From: JBFELO01 sp041552055
Lineage (GTDB): Bacteria; Acidobacteriota; Thermoanaerobaculia; Thermoanaerobaculales; Sulfomarinibacteraceae
Direction: 5' to 3'
NCBI GenBank assembly: GCA_041552055.1
Contig: JBFELO010000037.1
Location: 1-34,773 of the forward strand
Length of the DNA: 34,773 nt
In this document: one piece after another, positions 8,501-16,700 of the stretch
How positions within the stretch are numbered: the first letter of the stretch is position 1
Layout of the letters: the number at the start of each line of letters is the position of its first letter
Made by a program: the position numbers and the translations under genes
The notes under the pieces: model-generated
Seen by the model: the letters and a program-made list of their open reading frames with translations, nothing else
The model's database searches: none
Told to the model about the DNA's origin: nothing

Positions 8501-8723
8501 CGCAGAAGCCCTGGTCCCCGGTGACCCTGAGTTTGATCTTCTCGCTCAGGTTGTGCTCGAGGATGTAACGCTTGATCACCCTCATGATACCGCCGACTCC
8601 ACTGGCCTGCCCGCTGGTTCCGGCACTCACAGCTAACGCCGGGGTCGGCGCCTCGAGACGCCGTTCGCTCATGATGCGCTGTCGGAAGTCGATCAGCTCG
8701 TCGAGGGAGGTGAGTCGTCTCAT
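5514..8723 (-). CDS. HydB/NuoF-NfnB fusion, flavin-based bifurcating transhydrogenase subunit
   Basis: A 1069-residue fusion. Residues 25-110 are a thioredoxin-like domain as in HydB, but with three of its four 2Fe-2S cysteines lost. Residues 130-540 are NuoF/HydB: GRGGAGF (187-193) and NCDEGDPGAYMDR (217-229) for FMN and NAD(H), CGEETALIRSIEG (307-319), and 4Fe-4S ligands C477, C480, C483 and C523. Residues 550-1000 are NfnB/GltD-like: two 4Fe-4S motifs (C553, C558, C566, C570; C605, C609, C613, C617), FAD site GGGPAG (664-669), NADPH site GGGNSAIDAAR (795-805), and AAGD (941-944). A last cysteine group is C1032, C1037, C1040. The Sporomusa-type Nfn (Stn) is built from such hydrogenase and Nfn modules and couples NADH, NADP+ and ferredoxin. 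The same reaction is inferred here, in the cytoplasm. Start ATG has AGAGG 5 bases upstream. Confidence 0.92.
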   Translation of the reverse strand: MRRLTSLDELIDFRQRIMSERRLEAPTPALAVSAGTSGQASGVGGIMRVIKRYILEHNLSEKIKLRVTGDQGFCEMNPFVLVEPGNRLYPHLQLDQVPRVIEAALTGTVDDELIYRNAHEQKPYFDQNEIPFFKKQKRTLLGNNQKLDPIRIYQYFEQEGYGALEKVLLQDDPDWILDQVKRSGLRGRGGAGFLTATKWELARASAGGQGQKYVVCNCDEGDPGAYMDRSLLEGNPHAILEGMLIAGIAIGASEGFIYVRSEYPLAIKHAMIAIRQARDLGLLGTDILGTGIDFDVDIVRGAGAFVCGEETALIRSIEGFMGEPRQRPPYPIERGIGGFPTCINNVETLANIPVIISRGAEEYAKVGTAGNTGTKIFSLVGKIKNTGLVEVPLGITIAEVVHEIGGGPKGKRVKAVQTGGPSGGCIPAERFDLPIDYDSLVEAGSIMGSGGMIVMDENTCMVDVAKYFMNFLKDESCGKCFTCRKGTQRMHEILEDISEGRGALDQLDLLEELAHVVKDTSMCGLGQSAANPVLSTLRYFRHEYERHIVDKRCDAFVCQQLVGAPCQSACPVGTEAWRYVAHIARGEYQEAYRVIRSVNPFPSVCARACDHPCEDRCRAGTSGGTAVAIRSLKRFITDRFDPSTFVPERRPWGDGEVPSVAIVGGGPAGLTAAHYLSLVGCKVTIFEAEAEPGGMLYCAIPPYRLPTEGVRREIEALLDDNIIVQCNTVLGRDVTVDGLFEEGFGAVLLAMGAHKSRPLALENEDAPGVFPSIEFLKAFNLRGEQLAKGRVGVIGGGNSAIDAARTAVRQRDVDSVTVLYRRTRAEMPAFAEEIEAALEEGMTLKTLVTPTGIRTTSGVFSHLECVRNTLGAPDSSGRRRPVPLEDSEFTIELDTLIVAISEDSGVDSITPARSGGIETTEWNTVKVDPNNLLASRPGVFAAGDVVTGPNTIVDAIAAGKRAASMIERHLRGLPLELPVASCLPSEYVEPAQEESEGPPGVDRIETPRASVEWRKRNFAEVEVTLSPEEAHCEASRCLRCDLEFTKRDDPQSPARTEVDAEMDEATVGG

Positions 8724-8779
8724 GTCATCCTCTCAGCCCGCACGATTCACGAGGCCCGTACCAGGACCTTCGGAGACCA

Positions 8780-9793
8780 TCAGAACGTCACCCCGGAGAC
8801 ATCGAGCATGTGGCTCTTGCATCCGCTTCGCGAACAGATCTGCACCATCCCGCCGCCGCGGACGATCAGCGGCACCATCGGCGCGGTGCACAGGGGGCAC
8901 GATGTAGCGCCCGCGAGTTCGGCGTGGCAGTGGGGGCAGAAGAAGTTGGCCACCGTTTCCTCGGGGATCTCGTGCTCCGAATCGGTGGTGGGGCTGCCGT
9001 AGAGCGAGGACAGCCTCAACCATCCGTGCCGGCGTCCAAACGAGACCGTTACGCGCACGGACGGGTAGCCTTCCAGGGGATGCTTGTGGTCCATCAAACT
9101 GTGGTTGCAGCGCGCGCAGTAGACCTCGACCGGGAACACGCGCGCGTCTCCCTCGACCTCCACGTGATCGAGGCCGATGCGCGTCTTTTCGATGATGTCC
9201 GGCACCTCTCGGGTTTCGACCTGCGAAAAGTAATGCCCGTCCACGACGACGATCGGCCCGAGCGCGCACGCTCCCAGGCAGTTCACAGTTTCCAACGTGA
9301 ACTCCCCGTCTTCGGTGGTGTGCCCAGCCTCGACACCGAGCTGCTTCGAAAAGTGCTCGTACACCTGCGGCGCGTTGCGGACATGGCAGGCCGTGCCTGT
9401 ACACACCGAGCACAGATGCTCGCCACGGGGCTCGAGGCTGAATGCCCGGTAGAAGGTCGCGACGCCGTAAATCTGCACGAGTGACTGTCCCGTTCTCTCG
9501 GCGACGACCTTGAGCGCACCCTCGGGAAGATACCCGTACTTCGCCTGGATGCCCTCGAGAATGGAGATCAAGCCCCCGCGTTGGCCCAGGTTCCGATCGA
9601 TGATCGCGGATACCAGATCGGCACTCCAGTAGCCCTCCTCGAACAGCTCGCAGAACTGGATCGGCGCCGACATCTCCAGTCGGTGGACACAGTCCGGGAA
9701 GAACCTGCACGTCGAGCAGATCTCTCGATCCTCACCGGACTCGCGATCGTGGGCCAAGGTCGTCATTAACCTGTCCGGCGCTCGAGTCGCCAT
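8780..9793 (-). CDS. NuoE/HydC-like 2Fe-2S subunit with zinc-ribbon extension
   Basis: First gene of the bifurcating-enzyme operon; 337 residues against about 160 for ordinary NuoE/HydC. Residues 55-210 are the NuoE fold: an N-terminal helical part with YGVATFYRAF (109-118) and a thioredoxin-like domain carrying the 2Fe-2S ligands C131-x4-C136 and C172-x3-C176. In front is a cysteine motif C26-x2-C29-x5-C35-x12-C48. Behind is an added domain with four cysteine pairs (C226/229, C286/289, C299/302, C320/325), probably two zinc ribbons; part of it resembles the small protein at 21814-22203. The start at 9793 was chosen for the GAGGAGGAGGG run just upstream, although its spacing is short (4-7 bases). 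ATG at 9769 is an alternative. The longer open frame to 10060 has no family-like sequence. It should pass electrons between HydB and other clusters. Confidence 0.88.
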   Translation of the reverse strand: MATRAPDRLMTTLAHDRESGEDREICSTCRFFPDCVHRLEMSAPIQFCELFEEGYWSADLVSAIIDRNLGQRGGLISILEGIQAKYGYLPEGALKVVAERTGQSLVQIYGVATFYRAFSLEPRGEHLCSVCTGTACHVRNAPQVYEHFSKQLGVEAGHTTEDGEFTLETVNCLGACALGPIVVVDGHYFSQVETREVPDIIEKTRIGLDHVEVEGDARVFPVEVYCARCNHSLMDHKHPLEGYPSVRVTVSFGRRHGWLRLSSLYGSPTTDSEHEIPEETVANFFCPHCHAELAGATSCPLCTAPMVPLIVRGGGMVQICSRSGCKSHMLDVSGVTF

Positions 9794-10002
9794 CCCTCCT
9801 CCTCGGCGAGAACACTGCGATCGGCCCGAGAGATCTCCACAAAACGCGGACCTCTCCCGCTCGTCCGTCGTGCAGTGTTCAATGTTGAGACTCCAGCCCT
9901 CTGGCAGCTCATTATGTCGGCGATAGATTTCGTGCCGGTCGCGACACCATATGCGCCGCGGGCCGTCCGGACCCGCGTCGTTCTCGATCCCGAATAAGTA
10001 AA

Positions 10003-10015
10003 GGTGTCTGGCACC
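10003..10015. repeat. REP-like short hairpin motif
   Basis: GGTGTCTGGCACC is a near-palindrome (a 6-base stem with one G-T wobble). From memory, similar GGTGYCWGRCACC motifs next to AAAGG or CCTTT tracts recur between genes in several bacterial phyla, often where RAYT-type transposases occur. Only one copy is seen in this window and no such transposase, so its repeat status is unconfirmed. Confidence 0.35.
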
Positions 10016-10058
10016 CGGATGTTGCGGTACACGAGACCGTCCCAACCACTCAGACCAC

Positions 10059-10087
10059 ATTCTAACCTAAATCAGAAATATTCCTAT
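10059..10087 (-). promoter_or_regulatory. Weak candidate promoter for the bifurcating-enzyme operon
   Basis: On the minus strand TAGAAT (10059-10064, five of six matches to -10) lies in the AT-rich part of the intergenic region. The hexamer 17 bases upstream matches the -35 consensus poorly. It would produce a leader of about 260 bases. Another sigma factor or a closer promoter is equally possible. Confidence 0.25.
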
Positions 10088-10173
10088 TCTGCGGACCTTT
10101 CCCGAATTACTTACGTTCTCTTCGAGATTCCGTTTCAATTGCCCGCGGACCTGGTTTTCGAGGTTCAGCGCCC

Positions 10174-13100
10174 TCACAACCTGACGATGCGGTCGGCATC
10201 GAGAAACCACAACTCCATGAGCGGAGGATGGTCGAGCTCGAGTGCCTCCAGCAGTGCGCGGGCGTACAGCTCGAGCTGCGGCCGGTACCCGTCGGCCCGC
10301 CCCTGGATTCCATCCTCGTCGGAGACCGCGTCGGTCTTGTAGTCCGCCACCACGAGTCGACCGTCTTCGCGGTAGACGAGGTCCGCCGAGCCGACGATCC
10401 CACCCACAGCGTCATCACCCGGCGGGAGCAGGAGTGGGAGTTCGCGAGCCAACACCCGGTCGGCAAGATCTCCCAGCCGACGCAGGCAGTGCCCGCCCTC
10501 GATACGACCCAGCACCTGGTGCAGGCGCCGGAGTGCGTCTTCGACGTGGTCTGCCGGCAACCGCGAGGCCAGTGCGGACTCCAGTTCCCGCGTGCGCTCG
10601 GACAGCTGGGAGTCAAGATCCCTTCCGAGATCGAGGGTTTCCATCAGGTGGTGCACCGCGCTGCCCACTGCGAAGCCGGCCTCGCGAACCGGGGATCCGG
10701 TGGTGAGGTCCTCGGCGGGCTCCGATTGCAGCCGGCGGTGGGCCAGGTCCGAGACCCTGGCGGTGTAGGGCAATTCCGATCTCAGCGCCGCCCCGGCCCG
10801 GACCACGTCCAGCGATGCGGCATCTTCGAGGACCGGGGTCGGCCGCAATTCCGGCACCGCGGCGATCCGCACCTGAGGCTCGACGATGCCGTTGTCGAAG
10901 GCGGGCAGTACCCACTGCACGGGTTCGGCCAACTCGGTGGTGCGGTGCCGATGATCGATGAGCTGTCCTTCGAGTCGGTCGCAATCGACTCGGTGTGCCA
11001 CCAGGTCGGCGAAGGTCCGCGCGCGTGCGGCTGTGACCAGATCACCGTGGGCCGACCAACTGCCCGACAGCACGAGTCGAGCCTTGGCGCGCGTCATGGC
11101 CACGTAGAGCAGGCGCACCCTCTCGGCCCGCTCGCGATCCCTGCGCCTGGCCTCGACCTCCGCGAGCTCCGGTGTGGGCCAGCCGAACAACCGATACGAG
11201 AGACCGTCGACCGAGCGCCACACCTCGGCCTCGGGGCGCCGAGGACCGCTGCCCTCGCCGCGGTGGATCTGGGCCAGATACACGTGCTCGAAGTCGAGAC
11301 CCTTGGCACCGTGGATGGTCATCACGTGGACCGCGTCGGCAGAGGTGTCCGGCTCGGCCGGAAGCAGACTCTCCCTCCCCTCCTCCACAGCCCGCCGCAG
11401 GAACCGGGCAACCGGCGCCAGGCTGCCGTCGGCCGCCACCAGTGCCTCCCAGAGCTGCGCGTAGAATCGCTCCAGTCGTGCGCGCCGATACCTGCCGAGA
11501 TAGCGGGCCGAGGCGGTGACCTCTGCCAGCCACAACGTCCGCATCCGCTCCACGAACCGATCCGGGGGATCGGTTCGCACCGATTGTCGAAGCACCGCGA
11601 TGGTTGCGGCAGCCGCCCTGACCAACAGCGGCCAGTTGGGCAGATCATCGCTGCCCGGAATGCCTGAGGGTGTCGCAATCCGCGCTCTCTCCACACACAG
11701 CTCGATGGCGCGCAGATCGTCGTCTTTCACTTGTGAGAGATCGGCCATGAGTGACGGCAAGCCGGCATCCCACAGCGGCACCAGCGCCGCGTCCGGCACT
11801 CCCACGGCGTCGGATCGCAGCACCGTGAGCAGGGCCAGCGAGTCTCCGGGTTCGAGAATGCACCGCACGAGCGCCGCCGCCTCCACCACCTCGCGCTGGC
11901 GGTAGTACTCACGCTCACGCGCCACCTCGAACGGGATACCTGCCGCTCGGAAGCGGTCCAGGATCACCTCTTGTTGAGTCGTCGTCCGCAACAGCAACGC
12001 GACATCGCCCCAGGCCACGCCGGCCTCGTCGTGGAGCCGCCGGATGTCCGTTGCCAGCGCGGCGGCCTCGAGGTCGTTGACCAGCGCGACCTTGGCCTTC
12101 GGGTCGGGCTCACCGGTGTCCGGGTCGGTCGGCCACACCACCCAGTGCTCCAGCGGGCTCCAGTCGCTCGTGGTGAAGCCCGGGTCGCTTCGCCGCTCGT
12201 CCGTGGCCTCAAGCTTCTGGTACTCCGGCTGCAGCCCCACCTCCTCTTCCATCACCCGTCCCACGACCCGCTGGACCTCGTCGAGAATGGGCTTCACCGA
12301 CCGAAAGTTGCGCACCAGCGGCTCGACCCTCCCCCCGTTGGACTTCACCAACGCCTTGAAGGCGTCGTAGGCTGCCAGATCCGCCCGACGCCATCCGTAA
12401 ATCGACTGCTTGGGGTCTCCGACGATGAACAGGCCGGGGCGCTCCGCGGTCGGCCCGTCGAACGCCAGCCAGCGTACGATCTCGCACTGGGTGTTGTCGG
12501 TGTCCTGAAACTCGTCCACCATCAGCTGGTCGATTGCGAGACGCAACTCGCGCCGTACGCGGTCCGAGCCCTCCACCAACACCTTGGTTGTCTGCAGCAG
12601 GTCGTCGTAGGTTACGACGCCCTGCACCCTCATGCGCAGCCGAGCGTCGCGCAGCAGATCCGCCAGGATCCTCCTGGCGGCAGCGAACTCCTCGACAGCG
12701 ATTTCGGTCACGCCCGTGATCAGGGGCGCCAGGGATGCTGCGGATTCGGCCACCGCGGTCGCGGAGTCTCCGAGCGTCTTGAGCTCGGTGGCGTTGAAGT
12801 CGGATCGTGCCCAATCTCGCAGTCGGTCGATCTCTTTGTCGCCGACACACTCCACCGCCGTGACCAGCTCGTGGATGGGATCTGCCCCGCGGCATCGTGC
12901 CAGTCCGCGCGAAACCTCGGCCAGGGCGCTTGCAGTTTGCGCAGAAATGTTCGAGCTCTTGAGATCGGACAGCGCGCCACCCCCGGCGCTGAAGAAGACA
13001 TCGAGCGACTCGCGCAAGCGTGCCACGAGCCGCTCGACCGCGCCACCTTTGAAAGGGTCACGGAGCAACTCGTCGGCCGACACGCCGGCTGCCACCAACT

Positions 13101-13737
13101 GGCGAAGCGCCGCGGCGAGAGCGGGTGCCGTGACTCCGGCGGCGGCGAGGACCTGCCAATCAGCATCCAACTCGCCCCCGGGGAGCCCGCGCAGCGCCTC
13201 GACGACGACCTCTTCCACCAATGCCTCTGTCCGTGAACCGTCACCATCAACCTCGAATCCAGGGTGGAGGCCCGCCTCGAGGGGAAATGTGCCGAGCAGA
13301 CGGTGACACCAGGAGTGGATCGTCTGGGCCGCCAGTCGGTGGACCTCGTCGGCCAGGGCGGCGGCTCGCGCGGTTCGTTCCTCGTCTGCCACCGCCAGAA
13401 GGTCGCGATCGACGCCGGCGGGAGGATCCATCCCCCTCGCCAGAAGGGAGAGTGCCTCGGCCACCCGTTGCGCCATTTCCGACGCCGCGGCCTCCGTGAA
13501 GGTGATGGCGACCACCCCGTCCAACACCTCGCGCGCCACCGCGGCGTTGTCGGCGCCTGCGCCGGCGTGCAGCTGCCAGCCGGGTCCGAGGCACCAGGCC
13601 ACCACGCGGGCCGTCAACAGCGCCGTCTTCCCCGTACCGGCACCGGCCTCCACCACCAGGGGGCGATCGAATTCGGTGTGCGCGAGGCGGCGTGCCTCGG
13701 CGTCGGCGCGCAACATCGAATCGCCGGCGCCGCTCAT
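10174..13737 (-). CDS. addA: AddA-like helicase-nuclease (UvrD/RecB family)
   Basis: A 1187-residue superfamily 1A helicase with a C-terminal RecB-type nuclease, the processive subunit of AddAB-type double-strand-break repair. Helicase motifs in order: AGAGTGKT (31-38), ITFTEAAASEM (78-88), VDEFQDTD (407-414), GDPKQSIYGWRRAD (440-453), LVRNFRS (474-480), MTIHGAKGLDFEHV (806-819) and LLYVAMTRAKARL (877-889). Nuclease residues: H1029, D1119 (GSADLVY), D1132 and K1134 (VADYKT), with QLELY at 1154-1158, so the nuclease looks intact. It unwinds and resects DNA ends to load RecA. The ATG overlaps the addB stop as ATGA, so translation is coupled. Length is close to typical AddA. RecB is the alternative, but the AddB-like partner and the absence of RecC/RecD favour AddA. 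Confidence 0.93.
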   Translation of the reverse strand: MSGAGDSMLRADAEARRLAHTEFDRPLVVEAGAGTGKTALLTARVVAWCLGPGWQLHAGAGADNAAVAREVLDGVVAITFTEAAASEMAQRVAEALSLLARGMDPPAGVDRDLLAVADEERTARAAALADEVHRLAAQTIHSWCHRLLGTFPLEAGLHPGFEVDGDGSRTEALVEEVVVEALRGLPGGELDADWQVLAAAGVTAPALAAALRQLVAAGVSADELLRDPFKGGAVERLVARLRESLDVFFSAGGGALSDLKSSNISAQTASALAEVSRGLARCRGADPIHELVTAVECVGDKEIDRLRDWARSDFNATELKTLGDSATAVAESAASLAPLITGVTEIAVEEFAAARRILADLLRDARLRMRVQGVVTYDDLLQTTKVLVEGSDRVRRELRLAIDQLMVDEFQDTDNTQCEIVRWLAFDGPTAERPGLFIVGDPKQSIYGWRRADLAAYDAFKALVKSNGGRVEPLVRNFRSVKPILDEVQRVVGRVMEEEVGLQPEYQKLEATDERRSDPGFTTSDWSPLEHWVVWPTDPDTGEPDPKAKVALVNDLEAAALATDIRRLHDEAGVAWGDVALLLRTTTQQEVILDRFRAAGIPFEVAREREYYRQREVVEAAALVRCILEPGDSLALLTVLRSDAVGVPDAALVPLWDAGLPSLMADLSQVKDDDLRAIELCVERARIATPSGIPGSDDLPNWPLLVRAAAATIAVLRQSVRTDPPDRFVERMRTLWLAEVTASARYLGRYRRARLERFYAQLWEALVAADGSLAPVARFLRRAVEEGRESLLPAEPDTSADAVHVMTIHGAKGLDFEHVYLAQIHRGEGSGPRRPEAEVWRSVDGLSYRLFGWPTPELAEVEARRRDRERAERVRLLYVAMTRAKARLVLSGSWSAHGDLVTAARARTFADLVAHRVDCDRLEGQLIDHRHRTTELAEPVQWVLPAFDNGIVEPQVRIAAVPELRPTPVLEDAASLDVVRAGAALRSELPYTARVSDLAHRRLQSEPAEDLTTGSPVREAGFAVGSAVHHLMETLDLGRDLDSQLSERTRELESALASRLPADHVEDALRRLHQVLGRIEGGHCLRRLGDLADRVLARELPLLLPPGDDAVGGIVGSADLVYREDGRLVVADYKTDAVSDEDGIQGRADGYRPQLELYARALLEALELDHPPLMELWFLDADRIVRL

Positions 13738-16700
13738 CCGCCGCTCTCAGGTCGTTCCACCCCCAGCCACCACAGGTCGCGTGCCGCTGCGACCACCGGC
13801 GAGTCGTCGTTGTCCCGCTCACCCAACCACTCCACCAGTCGCCGCCTGTAGCCAGAGTCGTCGCGCAGGCAGGCCTCCGAAACCGTGCAGAATCCGCAGT
13901 GGGCGGCGTTCTTGCCGTCGGCCTCCTCCACGCGCGGAGGGAGTCCGCCGGCACGCCACGCCTCCGCAATCGTGAGAACCGCATTGTGAAACGCCGCCAC
14001 CGCGTCCTCCTCGGTGGCTCCGATTCGCACGTCCCGTGACTCTTCGGGCAGTCGGCCGAGGTTCGGCGCCAGGTACAGGTAGCGGCCACAACCTGCTCCC
14101 CCGCTGGCCAGCGCATAGGCCACGCCCTGAAGGGCGCGGCCACGAGAAACATCGCGCAGCAGGTGCTTGCGACGAGTCTCCGGCTTGCCGGGACCCCACG
14201 GTGGACGACCTGTCTTGTAATCCAGCAGGATCTGCCCACCGGCCTGGCGGTCGATCCGGTCGGCCCGAAATCGCATCGGTTGGTCGAGATCGTCGATCGT
14301 AACGTCGCCGGACACCTCGGCCGTCAACACGTCGGCACGGACACCTTCGCCCCATTCCAGCCTGCGTGCCACCTCGAGGTACGGCAGAGCCTGGGCGGCG
14401 AACAGCGGTGCCACGCCGGAACCGATGAGCCCGTGACGGCGGGCGATCCGTTCGGCCGTGTCATGCACGAGGAGCTCGAGACTCTCCCGGTTCGGCCAGA
14501 CCACCGGCCGTGATTCGAGCTCGAGTGCATCGTCAAGGTGCATCTCACCGCGATCCAAGGCCTCGTCCACGATCCGCTGCAATACCCTGTGCACCAGCTC
14601 ACCCACAAGCGCACCGCGGGTGTCCGGCAGCCCGTGACGCGGATCGGGCATCGGCGACAGGCCGAGCCGTCGCACGAACATCCCCTGCAGCGGACAGCGG
14701 GCGAGACGCTCGAGGGCCGTGACCGAGGGCAGATCCTCTCCCGGACGGAGGAAGCCGCCCACCAGGCCGGCCCAGGGACCGGGGCCCTCGACCGTGCCCA
14801 AGGGATCGATCCGGTCCAGAACCTCGAGTCGAGCCCGCGCCCAGTCGTCCCCGATCGTCTCCGGCAACCCCGCCCGCCGATGTCCCTCGGCTCGCGCAGC
14901 CGCGAGAATCGGTCCCAGGCTCGCACGGACCGCAGGTGCCGCCGCCAACATCGCGTGCTCGAATGCCGAGCTCGGTCGCATCAGGTCCGTATCGCCGCCG
15001 ACCGAATCGGCCGATTCCTCGGGCGGCTGCGCCACCGCCCTTCCCTCCCGGCACAGCCGTTCCACGAATGGCGATGGCGCCAGCCTGGAGCCGTCCTCCG
15101 AGGTGCGCCAGGAGATCGTGACACGCGGCGAGGACGACATGAGCTGAGCGAACAGGTACCGCTCCTCGTCGATGCCGCGGGCCTTGACCGGGAACTCGGG
15201 CAACACCTCTGCGGCCAGGTGTCCTCGAACCGTGTCGGGCAGCAGTGCATCCTCCCGCACCACCCTGGGGAACCGACCACGGTTGAGTGCGAGCACATAG
15301 AGGTGATCGAAGGTGCGGGCGCGCGCCTCCATTGCGGACAAAAGCTGAACGCCGCCGCCGCACCCCCCCACCGGTTCGTCGCCCAGCGACTCCAGCCGCC
15401 GCCGGGTGCGGTCGACGAACTCGCCACGGGTGAGCGTCCAGTCCGTCGGGAGCTCGGCGACGAGTTCGTCCAAGGCCGATCTGATCTCGTGGGTCGCGGC
15501 CGCACCTGCCGACCAGCCCAGTGCCTCCAGGACTTCGAGAACTCGAGTCGCGTGAGCGGCCGCAGCCGCCCGTTTCGGCCAGCCGTCAAAGACCGCCAAA
15601 AGACCCGCCGCGCGATCTGCCAGGCGTTTCACCTCGGAAGCTGGCACCACTCGGGGCGACCCAGATCCACCGTTCTCATCGGCGAGGGCCAGCGGGAGTG
15701 TGACACCCGAGGTTCCACGCAGACGCAGCTTCGCCACCTCGGCGGTCCGAACGATGCCCAAAGTTCGCAACGCCAACATCAGCTCGGTGGGTGAATAGGC
15801 GCCTTCGAGGGCTTCCAGCCAGAGCTCGGCGGGCAGGTCATCACCGGACCGCAGCACGGCTGCCAACAGTCTCGCCTCCCGCCACACCGCACCGCCCGGC
15901 ACGGTGGCTCCAGCCCCTGAGAACGGGATGGCGAGTCGATCGAACTGGCGCCGAACGGCGGTCACCATCGACGAGATCTCGCGGGCTGCCACCGCGATAG
16001 ACTCGGGGAGCACTCCCTCGTCCAGCAGCGCGCGGATCCTGTGGGCCACCCGCCGTACCTCGGCTTCCCCCGACGACTCCTCGAACGCAACCACAGCCGC
16101 CTCGGCAGGTTCGAACTCTGCGGTCGTCTGTTCAACGCCGCTGAAGTGGAGGGCGAATCTGTCGAGGAAGACCGCGCCACCGTTCTCCCGCTCGGGCACC
16201 GCCGGGTCGGGCGGCCGATCGACCACGAGCACGCCACCCATGCGCACCAGCAGAGCGTGGATGAAATCGGTGGCCACTCCCGTGGCATCGGCGAATCCGT
16301 GGATGATCACGGCCCGTGACGGGAGCAGGTCCGGTCCACGTCGTTGCAGCAGCTCCATCGCTCGTTGAGGGACCTGCGCAGGACGGAGGACGCCGAGCGC
16401 CGTCAGCCCATCGGCCACCTCTGCCGCCACCCGGACAAGGGCCGTTACACGTCGCAAGCGCTGGGGAGCGACCCGGCGATCGAGATCCGCCAGCTTGTCC
16501 TCGATGGCATCCTGGTGCGCCGGCTCGAATCCGGCGTCGAGCAGGTCGCGTACGGCAGCCGCGACCACCGCATACCCGTCCTGCAGACCGTCGAGCTCGC
16601 GCTTCAGCTCGGGCTCGGCGGCGGCATGACGTCGCACGAGGATGTCGAATGCGGCGTCACCCACCGTGACGTCATCGGCCGACCGTGCGAGCACCTCGCA

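Larger units (their letters stand above)
9794..10173. other. Gene-free region upstream of the bifurcating-enzyme operon
   Basis: A 380-base stretch between the addA stop and the operon's first gene. Open frames here do not look like protein. The part from about 10055 to 10145 is clearly richer in A and T than its surroundings and is the likeliest promoter area. A REP-like hairpin lies at 10003-10015. No tRNA or riboswitch fold was recognised. Confidence 0.55.

Noticed and set aside
4832..9793. Interpretation as a bifurcating [FeFe]-hydrogenase or as part of respiratory complex I
   Set aside because: The HydA-like subunit lacks the H-cluster domain, and no membrane subunits (NuoH, NuoL, NuoM, NuoN) are present. 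The fused NfnB module points to a transhydrogenase.
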